Below, one piece after another: positions 45,515 through 53,274 of a stretch of DNA of 64,000 nt. The position numbers and the translations under genes are program-made. Within the stretch, counting starts at the first letter, position 1. Every line of letters begins with the position of its first letter. The notes below the pieces were generated by a model. The model searched no databases. It saw only the letters and a program-made list of their open reading frames with translations, and was not told the origin of the DNA. The DNA is from Cohnella zeiphila. GTDB taxonomy: Bacteria; Bacillota; Bacilli; Paenibacillales; Paenibacillaceae. The DNA is taken from positions 160,533-224,532 of the forward strand of contig NZ_JACJVO010000020.1 of NCBI RefSeq assembly GCF_014212055.1, given 5' to 3'.

Positions 45515-46411
45515 ATGCGCAAAGCGCTCAAGCAATACGCCCAGGTGTCTCCCTACCTCGCCGTCGGCTTCGCGCTGACGATCGTTTTCGTCATGTACCC
45601 GATGGTCAAAGGGATGTATATCAGCTTTTTCCACTATAACGTCATCAAACCGGAGACGAGCGAAGCCGCCGGCCTCTCCAACTTCCGGCACGTGTTCCGC
45701 GATCCGCTGATCGGCACCGCGTTCCGCAACTCGATTCTGCTCGCGCTCGTCACGGTGCCCGGGCAGTGGGTCATCGGCCTGGTGCTCGCGCTGCTGATCC
45801 AGGCGAAGACGGTCCGCCTGAAGGTGCTCTGGCGGCTCGTCTACTACGTGCCCGTCATCAGCTCGTGGATCGTCGTCTCCTACTTGTTCCGGTTCCTGTT
45901 CGCCGACGGGGACGAGGGAATCGTCAACTACGTGCTCGTCGACCTTCTGCATGTGATGCGGGATCCGGTGAATTGGCTGCAGAATACGTGGACGGCCAAC
46001 GCCGTCATCTGGATCGTCAGCGTCTGGAAAGGCGTCGGCTGGGTCATGGTGCTCTATCTGGCCGCGCTCCAGTCGGTTCCGAAGTCGCTTTACGAAGCGG
46101 CCGAGATCGACGGCGCGAAGCCGTTCGCCGCGCTGCTGAACATCACGCTCCCGCTCGTCCGGCCGCTCACCCTGTACGTGATGATCAACCTGATCAACGG
46201 GGCGATCCAGGCTTTTATCCAGGCGTACGCGATCACCCAAGGGGGACCGATGGACACGACGCAGCTGCTCAACACGTACCTATACAAGCAGGCGTTCCAA
46301 TACTTCGACTTCGGCTACGCTTCGGCAATCAGCGTCTGCCTCGGGGTGCTTATCTTCGCCTTGACCTACACGCAGCAGCGATCCATCGGACGCGACCGGA
46401 TCGAGTATTGA
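45515..46411 (+). CDS. ABC transporter permease, MalF-like
   Basis: A 298-residue permease with six membrane helices. The EAA loop reads EAAEIDGAKPFAALLNITLP, the contact point for the shared MsmX-type ATPase. The family sugar-permease N-terminus (SPYLAVGFALTIVFVMYPMV) is clear. ATG follows GGAAAGGAC. It pairs with the next permease. No ATPase gene is in the operon, as usual for Bacillales oligosaccharide importers. Confidence 0.94.
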   Translation: MRKALKQYAQVSPYLAVGFALTIVFVMYPMVKGMYISFFHYNVIKPETSEAAGLSNFRHVFRDPLIGTAFRNSILLALVTVPGQWVIGLVLALLIQAKTVRLKVLWRLVYYVPVISSWIVVSYLFRFLFADGDEGIVNYVLVDLLHVMRDPVNWLQNTWTANAVIWIVSVWKGVGWVMVLYLAALQSVPKSLYEAAEIDGAKPFAALLNITLPLVRPLTLYVMINLINGAIQAFIQAYAITQGGPMDTTQLLNTYLYKQAFQYFDFGYASAISVCLGVLIFALTYTQQRSIGRDRIEY

Positions 46412-46424
46412 GAGGGGAACCGCC

Positions 46425-47252
46425 ATGAGGAAAATCCGCACGATCCTGATCCACCTGCTGCTCGTCATAGGCGTCGCCTTCGTCGTCGCGCCGTTCGTCT
46501 ACATGGTGCTGACCGCGCTGACGACCGACAACTTCAGCCTGCCTTCGCCCCATAAGCTGATGACCGATACGAAGACGTTCGCCAATTTCGCGCAGGCATG
46601 GGGCAAGAACCACTTCCAGCTTTACTTCCTGAACAGCCTGATGGTCACCTTGCTGACGATGGCGTTCTCGCTGACGCTGTCCGCTTGCATGGCGTATGCG
46701 TTCGCGCGGTTCCCTTTTCCAGGCAAGGAGCTGCTGTTCCGGGTGTTCATCTTCACGCTGTTCGTGCCCGCGATCATCAACATCATTCCGCAGTTTACGA
46801 TTCTGAAGGCGCTCCATCTGGTCGACACGTACCAGGGACTCGTGCTCATCTATGTCGGCTCGGGGCTGGTGGGCAGCACGTTTTTCCTGCGGGGCTTCTT
46901 CGAGCGCATTCCGCGGGAGCTGGAGGAATCGATCGTTATCGACGGGGGCGGGCGGTTCACGATCTTCCGCAAAATCTATATCCCGATGTCGCTGCCCGCG
47001 ATCGGCACATTAGCGATTTTCTCGTTCCAGGGAACGTGGGACGAATTCGTCGTCGCCCTGACGGTGATGAAGTCGGAGGCTCACCGGACGCTGCCGATCG
47101 CGCTGCAGCTGTTCCGCGGCCAGTACGCGACGTATTATGGGCTGTTTTTCGCGGCGTCGATCATCGCGCTCGTTCCGACGATTCTCGTATTCCTTATCTT
47201 CCAGAAGCAATTCGTTCAGGCCAACCTCTCGGACGGCAGCTTGAAAAACTAG
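46425..47252 (+). CDS. ABC transporter permease, MalG-like
   Basis: A 275-residue permease, second subunit of the importer. The EAA loop region reads ELEESIVIDGGGRFTIFRKI, followed by the family ending of short C-terminal helix. The first helix is at about residues 8-28 (ILIHLLLVIGVAFVVAPFVY). It starts 13 bases after the MalF-like gene, with GAGGGG upstream, and its stop overlaps the ribosome binding site of the GH66 gene that follows. Confidence 0.94.
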   Translation: MRKIRTILIHLLLVIGVAFVVAPFVYMVLTALTTDNFSLPSPHKLMTDTKTFANFAQAWGKNHFQLYFLNSLMVTLLTMAFSLTLSACMAYAFARFPFPGKELLFRVFIFTLFVPAIINIIPQFTILKALHLVDTYQGLVLIYVGSGLVGSTFFLRGFFERIPRELEESIVIDGGGRFTIFRKIYIPMSLPAIGTLAIFSFQGTWDEFVVALTVMKSEAHRTLPIALQLFRGQYATYYGLFFAASIIALVPTILVFLIFQKQFVQANLSDGSLKN

Positions 47253-47264
47253 GAGGACTTTGTT

Positions 47265-49196
47265 TTGAAAAAACATCCGAAGCTATGGATCTGTCCCGAC
47301 AAGGCGCAATATCGTCCGGGCGAAGCGGTGCGAATCCGCGCGGAATGGCGAGAGGAGGGAGGCGGACCGGCGCAAGCCGTCCGGTTCGGCTGGCAAATTT
47401 GCGAGCTGGACCGGACGATTGCGCAGGGCGAAGGCGAGCTGCTGCCCGTTGCGGGTGCAGGCGGGCGTTCTGGCGATGGGGATCCCGTTCGCTCAGGAGC
47501 GGGAGACGCGAACGATCGGAATCCCGTCAGCTCAGGGGGGGAGAGCGCAGGTATTCGAAATCCCATTCGCTCAGGGGGGGAGAGCGCCGGCATTCGAAAT
47601 CCCATTCGCTCAGGGGGGAAGAACGTAAGCATTCGAAATCCCGATGGCTCAGGAGCGACGCATGTCGGCGAGATCGCGCTGCCCGCGTTCGCGGCGTCCG
47701 GAGCGTACGGCGTGTTCGCGCGCTTGCTGGAGAATGGGGAGGCCGAAGCCGAGACGGCGTTCGATGTCGCCGAACGGTGGAGCGAGGCTCCGCGCTATGG
47801 ATTTTTAAGCGACTTCGCGCCGGGAAGCGGTGACGGCTCCGAGCAGGCCGACTTCCTGCTGCGGCACCATCTGAACGTCGTGCAGTTTTACGACTGGATG
47901 TACCGCCACGATTGTCTGCTCACCGAAGACGATCCGTTTACCGACCCGCTTGGCCGCACGATCTCGCTGAGCGCCGTTCGCGCGCGCATCGAGGCGCTGC
48001 GGGCCCGGGGCATCGCCTCGTTCGCCTACGCCGCGGTTTACGCCAGCCTGCCGGACTATGCCGAAGCGCATCCGGAGCAATTGCTGTACCGCAACGACGG
48101 CACGCCCTACAGTTTGGGCAACTTTTTCTACATTATGGACATCTCGCCGGGCTCGGTCTGGACGGAGCATGTGACGGACGAATTCCGCCACGCGATCGAA
48201 TGGGGGTTCGACGGCCTCCATCTCGATCAATACGGCTTCCCCAAGCGGGCGATTCGCCGGACGCCGGACGGCGGCTCCGCCACGGTTCGCCTCGCGGAGG
48301 CATACCCCGCGCTCATCGATCGCGCCCGCGAGAAGCTGCCCGAGGCCGGGCTGATCTTCAACAACGTCGGCACGTATCCGGTTCATGCAACGGCGGAAGC
48401 CGGGCAAGACGCGGTCTACACCGAGGTATGGGACCCGGTCACGCGGCTGCGGGACGTATATGCGCTCGTGCGGCGGACGCGGGCTTTGACGCGCAAACCG
48501 ATCATTCTCGCCGCGTACCTGCCGCCGTTCCATCCGGAACGGCCGGCCGAACCCGTCCAGGCGGAGATCGGGGCCCGGGTCGCCATGAGCGCGATTTTCG
48601 CGTCGGGCGCTTACCATTTGCTGCTCGGGGAGAAAGGCGGCGTGTTGGCCGACCCGTATTATCCGAAGCATGGCCAAGCGTCGCCCTCGTTCCGCGAGCG
48701 GCTGGCCCGCTATTCCGACTTCATCGTCATGTATCGCGACATTCTGTTCGATCCGGAGCTGGACGACTGGACCGACGCGTTCACCGGAGGAATCAACAAC
48801 GAGTTGGCGTTCCGCGCAGCCGATGAGGGCGTGCGGTTCTCGACCGACGCGTCGCCCGGAACGGTGTGGACGCTCGCCAAGGAAAAGAAGGATGCCTACG
48901 TCATCCATTTGGTCAATCTGGCAGGCTTGGACAACGACGTCTGGCACGCGCCGAAGGAGCGCGCTCCGGAAACGGTACGCGACATCGAGCTGAGCGTCGA
49001 GGTCGTCGACCGGATCGAAGCGGTTTTCGCCGCATCCCCGGACGGCGAGTCGATCCGGCCGCTGCCGCTTGCTTATGAGTGGACGCGCCGGGGCGAAGAC
49101 GGCGGCAAGTTCGTCCGGTTCACGCTGCCGAAGCTCGCTTATTGGACGGTCGTTGTCATCCGGCTGCGCGGCGGGATGGCGGCCGAGACGAACTAG
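47265..49196 (+). CDS. Cytoplasmic GH66-family glycoside hydrolase with an in-frame repeat insertion
   Basis: A 643-residue GH66 enzyme without signal peptide or carbohydrate-binding module. A small N-terminal beta domain (about 1-165) is interrupted by five 13-residue repeats (residues 71-135, e.g. RNPIRSGGESAGI). The catalytic barrel (about 170-540) holds the nucleophile Asp321 (FDGLHLDQYG) and acid/base Glu387 (VYTEVWDP), 66 residues apart because no CBM35 is inserted, and ends in a beta domain. The TTG start follows AGGAGG by 8 bases. As last gene of the importer operon it likely opens cyclic or cleaves linear isomaltooligosaccharides after uptake. Confidence 0.85.
   Translation: MKKHPKLWICPDKAQYRPGEAVRIRAEWREEGGGPAQAVRFGWQICELDRTIAQGEGELLPVAGAGGRSGDGDPVRSGAGDANDRNPVSSGGESAGIRNPIRSGGESAGIRNPIRSGGKNVSIRNPDGSGATHVGEIALPAFAASGAYGVFARLLENGEAEAETAFDVAERWSEAPRYGFLSDFAPGSGDGSEQADFLLRHHLNVVQFYDWMYRHDCLLTEDDPFTDPLGRTISLSAVRARIEALRARGIASFAYAAVYASLPDYAEAHPEQLLYRNDGTPYSLGNFFYIMDISPGSVWTEHVTDEFRHAIEWGFDGLHLDQYGFPKRAIRRTPDGGSATVRLAEAYPALIDRAREKLPEAGLIFNNVGTYPVHATAEAGQDAVYTEVWDPVTRLRDVYALVRRTRALTRKPIILAAYLPPFHPERPAEPVQAEIGARVAMSAIFASGAYHLLLGEKGGVLADPYYPKHGQASPSFRERLARYSDFIVMYRDILFDPELDDWTDAFTGGINNELAFRAADEGVRFSTDASPGTVWTLAKEKKDAYVIHLVNLAGLDNDVWHAPKERAPETVRDIELSVEVVDRIEAVFAASPDGESIRPLPLAYEWTRRGEDGGKFVRFTLPKLAYWTVVVIRLRGGMAAETN
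47475..47669 (+). repeat. In-frame tandem array, 5 x 39 bp, of dispersed repeat family A
   Basis: Units begin at 47475, 47514, 47553, 47592 and 47631. Units 3 and 4 are almost identical and contain ATTCGAAATCCC, ATTCGCTCAGG and a G-rich tail. The period of 13 codons keeps the GH66 frame open. The core is the same as the intergenic copies at 7804, 7860, 8026-8157 and 22867. Confidence 0.9.
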
Positions 49197-49241
49197 CGCG
49201 ATTCGGCGCTCCGAGTTCCGGCAAGTCCGGCGGCGGTCGAT

Positions 49242-49322
49242 GCCTGGCGGGCTCCGCTAAAGCCTGGCAGATTCCCGCTAAACCTGGCGGATTCCCGCTA
49301 AAGCCGGCTGGCTCCCGACAAA
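49242..49322 (+). repeat. Four tandem repeats of about 20 bp
   Basis: GCCTGGC followed by GATTCCCGCTAAA or close variants repeats four times (units at about 49242, 49262, 49282 and 49302) right after the cytoplasmic GH66 stop codon. Confidence 0.7.
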
Positions 49323-49335
49323 GTCGAACGAGACT

Positions 49336-49351
49336 TTCCGACCGGTCGGAA
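49336..49351. promoter_or_regulatory. Perfect 16-bp palindrome
   Basis: TTCCGACCGGTCGGAA lies between the 20-bp repeats and the hairpin array. It could be an operator or part of a transcript end; no T run follows. Confidence 0.4.
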
Positions 49352-49378
49352 GAGTCGGGAGTTATGCCGGCAAAGCAG

Positions 49379-49616
49379 AAGCAAAACCTGCAAAAGTGCA
49401 GGTTTTGCTTCGGTTTTTGGGGGAGAAGGCGGAAATTCCTGCGAAAATGCAGGCTTTTCGGCATTCCCGTTACGCAGGTGCCCAATCCGGGAAAAATTCC
49501 TGCACATTTGCAGGCTTTTCGCCGAACTCGTAATCTCGGCGTGTGAATTCCTGCACATTTGCAGGCTTTCGCCGAACTCGTAATCTCGGCGTGTGAATTC
49601 CTGCATTTTTGCAGGC
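49379..49616. repeat. Array of five CCTGCA/TGCAGG hairpins (family D), possibly with a terminator
   Basis: The first hairpin (49379-49410) has a perfect 14-bp stem (AAGCAAAACCTGCA and its complement, AAAG loop) followed by CGGTTTTTGG, and may terminate the importer operon. Four shorter copies centre on 49438-49453, 49499-49514, 49550-49565 and 49600-49615. The last three units are 50-51 bp long and nearly identical, and each also has a second inverted repeat, CGCCGA and TCGGCG. Confidence 0.85.
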
Positions 49617-49791
49617 TTTTGAAGATCGCGCGGCCGGACGGCGGTACCGACTGCCGCATTCGGAGGCGTGCGCGGCGGCCGCGTCGCGATTGACGAACGC
49701 GCGTCTGTCGCTGCGATGACTGCCGTCGCGTCCTGTCTGCCAGTCCGCACGAGCGCGACGCACAGCGCACCCGAACGCAAACCGCGCATGC

Positions 49792-49797
49792 TATAAT
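49792..49797 (+). promoter_or_regulatory. Putative -10 box of the two-component operon
   Basis: TATAAT lies 43 bases before the kinase start. No standard -35 box is seen, and the 40-bp element of the other glucan promoters is absent. Confidence 0.45.
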
Positions 49798-49839
49798 GAG
49801 CATACGGAAATTACCGAGAAGGCTGGAGCTGGAATTCGC

Positions 49840-51648
49840 ATGATCAAATGGCTGAAGCGCCTGCTTTTCGAGAAAGTGTCCACGAAGCTGATCGCCATGG
49901 TGCTAAGTCTGATTCTGCTGTCGGCGACTTTTATCAGCATGACGTACTACGGCTCCTCCGTGTCGATCATCGGCAGCCATGTAAGGGCTTCCACCAAGCA
50001 AGGGGCCAAGCAGACGGCGGACTATCTGTCGCTTATGCTGACGGTCGGCACCGACATGGGCCAGCAGATCTTCCGCAACACGCGGCTGCAGGAAGTGCTG
50101 AATCAGGAGCGGCAAGGCCATCTGACGGTCGATCAGCAGTTCGAGATCAAGGACTCGGTCGGGCAGACGCTCAACAACACGATCTACTCCAGCTCGTTCG
50201 TGCGCAGCATCTACATTTTGCGGGAAAATGGGGAAAGCTGGGGTAGCGGACTGTTCAACGCGTCCAAAGTGAAGCGGTATACGCTCTCCGGCCATGAATG
50301 GTACAGCGACGTCGTGAGCGACAAGGCGAACGAGCTGTGGCTTCCGCTCGGCTACGATCCGTTCAGCGGCGGCGGAGACGATACGGAGCTCGTGCTGACG
50401 CTGGTCGACGCCTTTCGCAACTTGAAGACCAAACAGACGGAGGGCGTCATCCTCGTCAACCTCGACGGACAGCTCATTCTCGACGCCGTGCAGCGGATCC
50501 AGCTGGGCAAGTCCGGAACCTGGCGCGTCGTCGACCCGACCGGCCAGGTGCTTATCTCCTCCGACTCCGAGCAATGGGGCCGCCCGCTGGCGGACGCCGG
50601 ATTGGCGGAGAGACTGGCCTCGCAGAACGAAGAGATCGCCGAATTCCAGACCAAGCTGAACGGGGAGGAAGATTACGTCGTTTCGGTTCGCATGGCGAAC
50701 GGCTGGCGGCTGGTCGGCCAGGTGCCGGTAAAGGAGATCATCGGCGACATCGTCTCGCTGCAGCGCCGGGTCACCATGTATACCGCGATGTTCCTGCTGG
50801 TCGCGCTGCTTGTCGGCCTGATGTTCTCGACCCGGATCACGCATCCGCTCAAAGAGCTGACGAGGCAGATGAAGGCGATCGAGAACAACAATTTCAAAGC
50901 GCGGTCGCGCATCCGTTCCCGCGACGAGATCGGGCGGCTCAGCCTGCGCTTCAACCAGATGGCGGGACAGATCGAGACGCTGATCCGCGAAGTGGAGGAG
51001 GCCGGCACGCGGAAAAGGGAAGCCGAGATCCGCGCGCTGCGTCACCAGATCAACCCTCATTTTCTGTACAACACGCTCTCTTCGATCCGTTGGATGATCA
51101 AGCTCGGCCAAACCGACAACGCCTACAAAGGAATCGCCGCGCTGGTCGAGCTGATGGAATCGAGCATGGGCAAGGCAAGCGTGTTTACGACGATTCGCCA
51201 GGAGCTGGAGCTTCTGGACAAATATATGGTCATTCAGCGTTTCCGGTACGGAGAAGGACTGTCGCTCGAAACGTCCGCCGAAGAGGAGACGCTCGATTTC
51301 GAGATTCCGCGCATGCTGCTGCAGCCGCTGGCGGAAAACGCGATTTTCCACGGGCTGGCCCCCCGCGACGGCCAAGGAATCATCCGGCTGGACGTCCGCC
51401 GCCAAGTGCATCCGCCGGCCGTTCGGATCGCGGTGGCGGACGACGGCGCGGGGATCGAGCCGGAGCGGCTCGCCACCTTGCTTCGCGGCGAGGCGGAGGA
51501 GAACCGGACGGGCATGCTCGGCATCGGCCTCCATCACGTGCAGGAGACGATCCGGTTGTATTACGGCCCGGGAAGCGGCGTGGACATTCGCAGCGAAGCG
51601 GGGCGGGGGACCATCGTGACGCTGACGTTGGCGCCGAAGGAGGAATGA
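49840..51648 (+). CDS. Sensor histidine kinase, YesM family
   Basis: A 602-residue membrane kinase. Helix 1 is at about 17-37, an extracellular dCache-like domain spans about 40-300, helix 2 is at about 306-326, then HAMP (about 328-380). The His_kinase domain has the phospho-acceptor in INPHFLYNTL (His407), and the ATPase domain shows LAENAIFHGL and GMLGIGLHHVQETI. ATG at 49840; the response regulator gene follows 6 bases after the stop. It probably senses a sugar, directly or through the co-encoded binding protein. Confidence 0.93.
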   Translation: MIKWLKRLLFEKVSTKLIAMVLSLILLSATFISMTYYGSSVSIIGSHVRASTKQGAKQTADYLSLMLTVGTDMGQQIFRNTRLQEVLNQERQGHLTVDQQFEIKDSVGQTLNNTIYSSSFVRSIYILRENGESWGSGLFNASKVKRYTLSGHEWYSDVVSDKANELWLPLGYDPFSGGGDDTELVLTLVDAFRNLKTKQTEGVILVNLDGQLILDAVQRIQLGKSGTWRVVDPTGQVLISSDSEQWGRPLADAGLAERLASQNEEIAEFQTKLNGEEDYVVSVRMANGWRLVGQVPVKEIIGDIVSLQRRVTMYTAMFLLVALLVGLMFSTRITHPLKELTRQMKAIENNNFKARSRIRSRDEIGRLSLRFNQMAGQIETLIREVEEAGTRKREAEIRALRHQINPHFLYNTLSSIRWMIKLGQTDNAYKGIAALVELMESSMGKASVFTTIRQELELLDKYMVIQRFRYGEGLSLETSAEEETLDFEIPRMLLQPLAENAIFHGLAPRDGQGIIRLDVRRQVHPPAVRIAVADDGAGIEPERLATLLRGEAEENRTGMLGIGLHHVQETIRLYYGPGSGVDIRSEAGRGTIVTLTLAPKEE

Positions 51649-51654
51649 GCGGCA

Positions 51655-53274
51655 ATGGTATACAAAGCGCTGATCGTGGACGACGAACCGATCATCCGTT
51701 ACGGCCTGGCCTCCACCGTCGATTGGACGGGAGCCGGGGTCGAGTGCGCCGGCGAGGCGGGCAACGGAGAGGCGGCGCTCGGGATGGTGGAGGAGAAGGA
51801 GATCGATATCCTGATCACCGATATCAAAATGCCGAAGATGGACGGCCTGGAGCTGATTCGGCTCGCCAAGAGGAGCCGGCCGCATTTGAAAGCGATCCTG
51901 ATCAGCAGCTACAACGATTTCGAATACGCCCGACAAGCGGTGCAGCTTGGAGCGGTCGTCGATTACCTGCTCAAGCCGACGATGGAGCCGGAAGACGTCA
52001 CCCGCCTGCTGGCGGTATGCCGGGGCAAGCTGGACGAAGAGAAATCGCTGGAGGAACGCTCGGCGCTGCTGGACCGAGAAGAGAAGGAACGCAAACGGCA
52101 CGGACTGGAGACCGAGCTTCAGCGCGCGCTGGCGGGGCAGCCGGCCGATCTGTCGGCGCTGACGGCCGAGCTTCCCGGTCCGTACGTGCTGTCGATTTGG
52201 CGGGCGGAAGTTGACGTCGATCCGGAAAAGCAGGCGCAGCGGCTGGCTGCGCTGCTGCCCGGAGGGACGGCATGCCGATGCGGCGAGCGGGAAATCGCCC
52301 TGCTGCTGTCCGACCGCAAGGCGGACGGAGGGACCGGCGCCGCCGGGCTCTCGATCCGGCAAGCTCATGCCGGGATGAAAGACGGACTTTCCTTCACGGT
52401 CGGCATCAGCCCGCCGTTCCATCGGCCGGAGCGGCTGCCCGAAGCGGCCGAGTGGGTGCGAAACGCCTTCGAGGCGGCTTTCTTCGGCGGCACGGGCGCC
52501 TGCTACGACGGCGAGATTCGCCGCCGGGACGGCGGAGACGCCGCGGCGGTCGGCCATGCCTCTCCGCTGCGCGCCGCCGAGTCCGGCGCCCGGGAGCGAT
52601 CGGCCGAATTGCGGGATGCGCTCTCTCGCCAGCTCGCCGCTTCTGACGAGGACGCCTGCGAGCGGACGCTGCGAGAGCTGATCTCGCTGTGGCGGTCGCG
52701 GCCGTTCCCGCCGGGCGAAGTGCGCAAGATGGCCGGAGACGTTCTGCTGCGAATGCAGTCGGTTCGGCCTTATCTGAAGGCCGAAGAGAAGCTCGAGCTG
52801 CTCATGGACGATCACGAGCGGCTGAAACGGGCCGGCTCCCTGAGCGAAGTGGAGAGCATCGTGCTGGCGAGGTTCCGCGAAGGCGCGGGGGCCGGGGAGC
52901 CGCTGCCGGTCTCTTCCGCCGCCGAGGATTCGGCGGGCGCCGCGGCGATCCAGAACGCCGTTGCGTACATTCAGGAGCGTTACCGGCAGGAGCTGTCGCT
53001 GCGCGAGGCGGCGGATCATGTCCATATGAGCCGCAATTATTTCAGCGAGCAATTCAAGCGGCATACCGGACTGAATTTTATCGATTACGTCATCCGCTTG
53101 CGGATTCGCTATGCCAAGCACTTGCTGGAGACGACGACGCTGAAGGTATACGACATCGGCGGGCACGCCGGGTTTAACAGCGCCAAGCATTTTCTGAAAA
53201 TGTTCAAACGGGAATCCGGCTGCACGCCCGCGGAATACCGCAGCCGGATGCAGCAGGGAGGCGGCGGGGAATGA
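51655..53274 (+). CDS. Response regulator, YesN family (receiver plus AraC DNA-binding domain)
   Basis: A 539-residue protein. The receiver domain (1-120) has the acidic pair in IVDDEP, the phospho-Asp in LITDIKMPKMDG and the Lys in YLLKPT. A linker domain of about 300 residues follows, then two AraC helix-turn-helices at the C-terminus (SLREAADHVHMSRNYFSEQF and VYDIGGHAGFNSAKHFLKMF). It is the best candidate to bind the shared 40-bp element. The start codon of the next gene overlaps its stop (ATGA). Confidence 0.93.
   Translation: MVYKALIVDDEPIIRYGLASTVDWTGAGVECAGEAGNGEAALGMVEEKEIDILITDIKMPKMDGLELIRLAKRSRPHLKAILISSYNDFEYARQAVQLGAVVDYLLKPTMEPEDVTRLLAVCRGKLDEEKSLEERSALLDREEKERKRHGLETELQRALAGQPADLSALTAELPGPYVLSIWRAEVDVDPEKQAQRLAALLPGGTACRCGEREIALLLSDRKADGGTGAAGLSIRQAHAGMKDGLSFTVGISPPFHRPERLPEAAEWVRNAFEAAFFGGTGACYDGEIRRRDGGDAAAVGHASPLRAAESGARERSAELRDALSRQLAASDEDACERTLRELISLWRSRPFPPGEVRKMAGDVLLRMQSVRPYLKAEEKLELLMDDHERLKRAGSLSEVESIVLARFREGAGAGEPLPVSSAAEDSAGAAAIQNAVAYIQERYRQELSLREAADHVHMSRNYFSEQFKRHTGLNFIDYVIRLRIRYAKHLLETTTLKVYDIGGHAGFNSAKHFLKMFKRESGCTPAEYRSRMQQGGGGE

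Noticed and set aside
49438..49616. CRISPR array
   Set aside because: The segments between the CCTGCA hairpins are themselves repeated and two are nearly identical; no cas genes.
49903..53190. 1095-codon open frame opposite the two-component genes
   Set aside because: It spans two certain genes and their junction and shows no recognisable domain.
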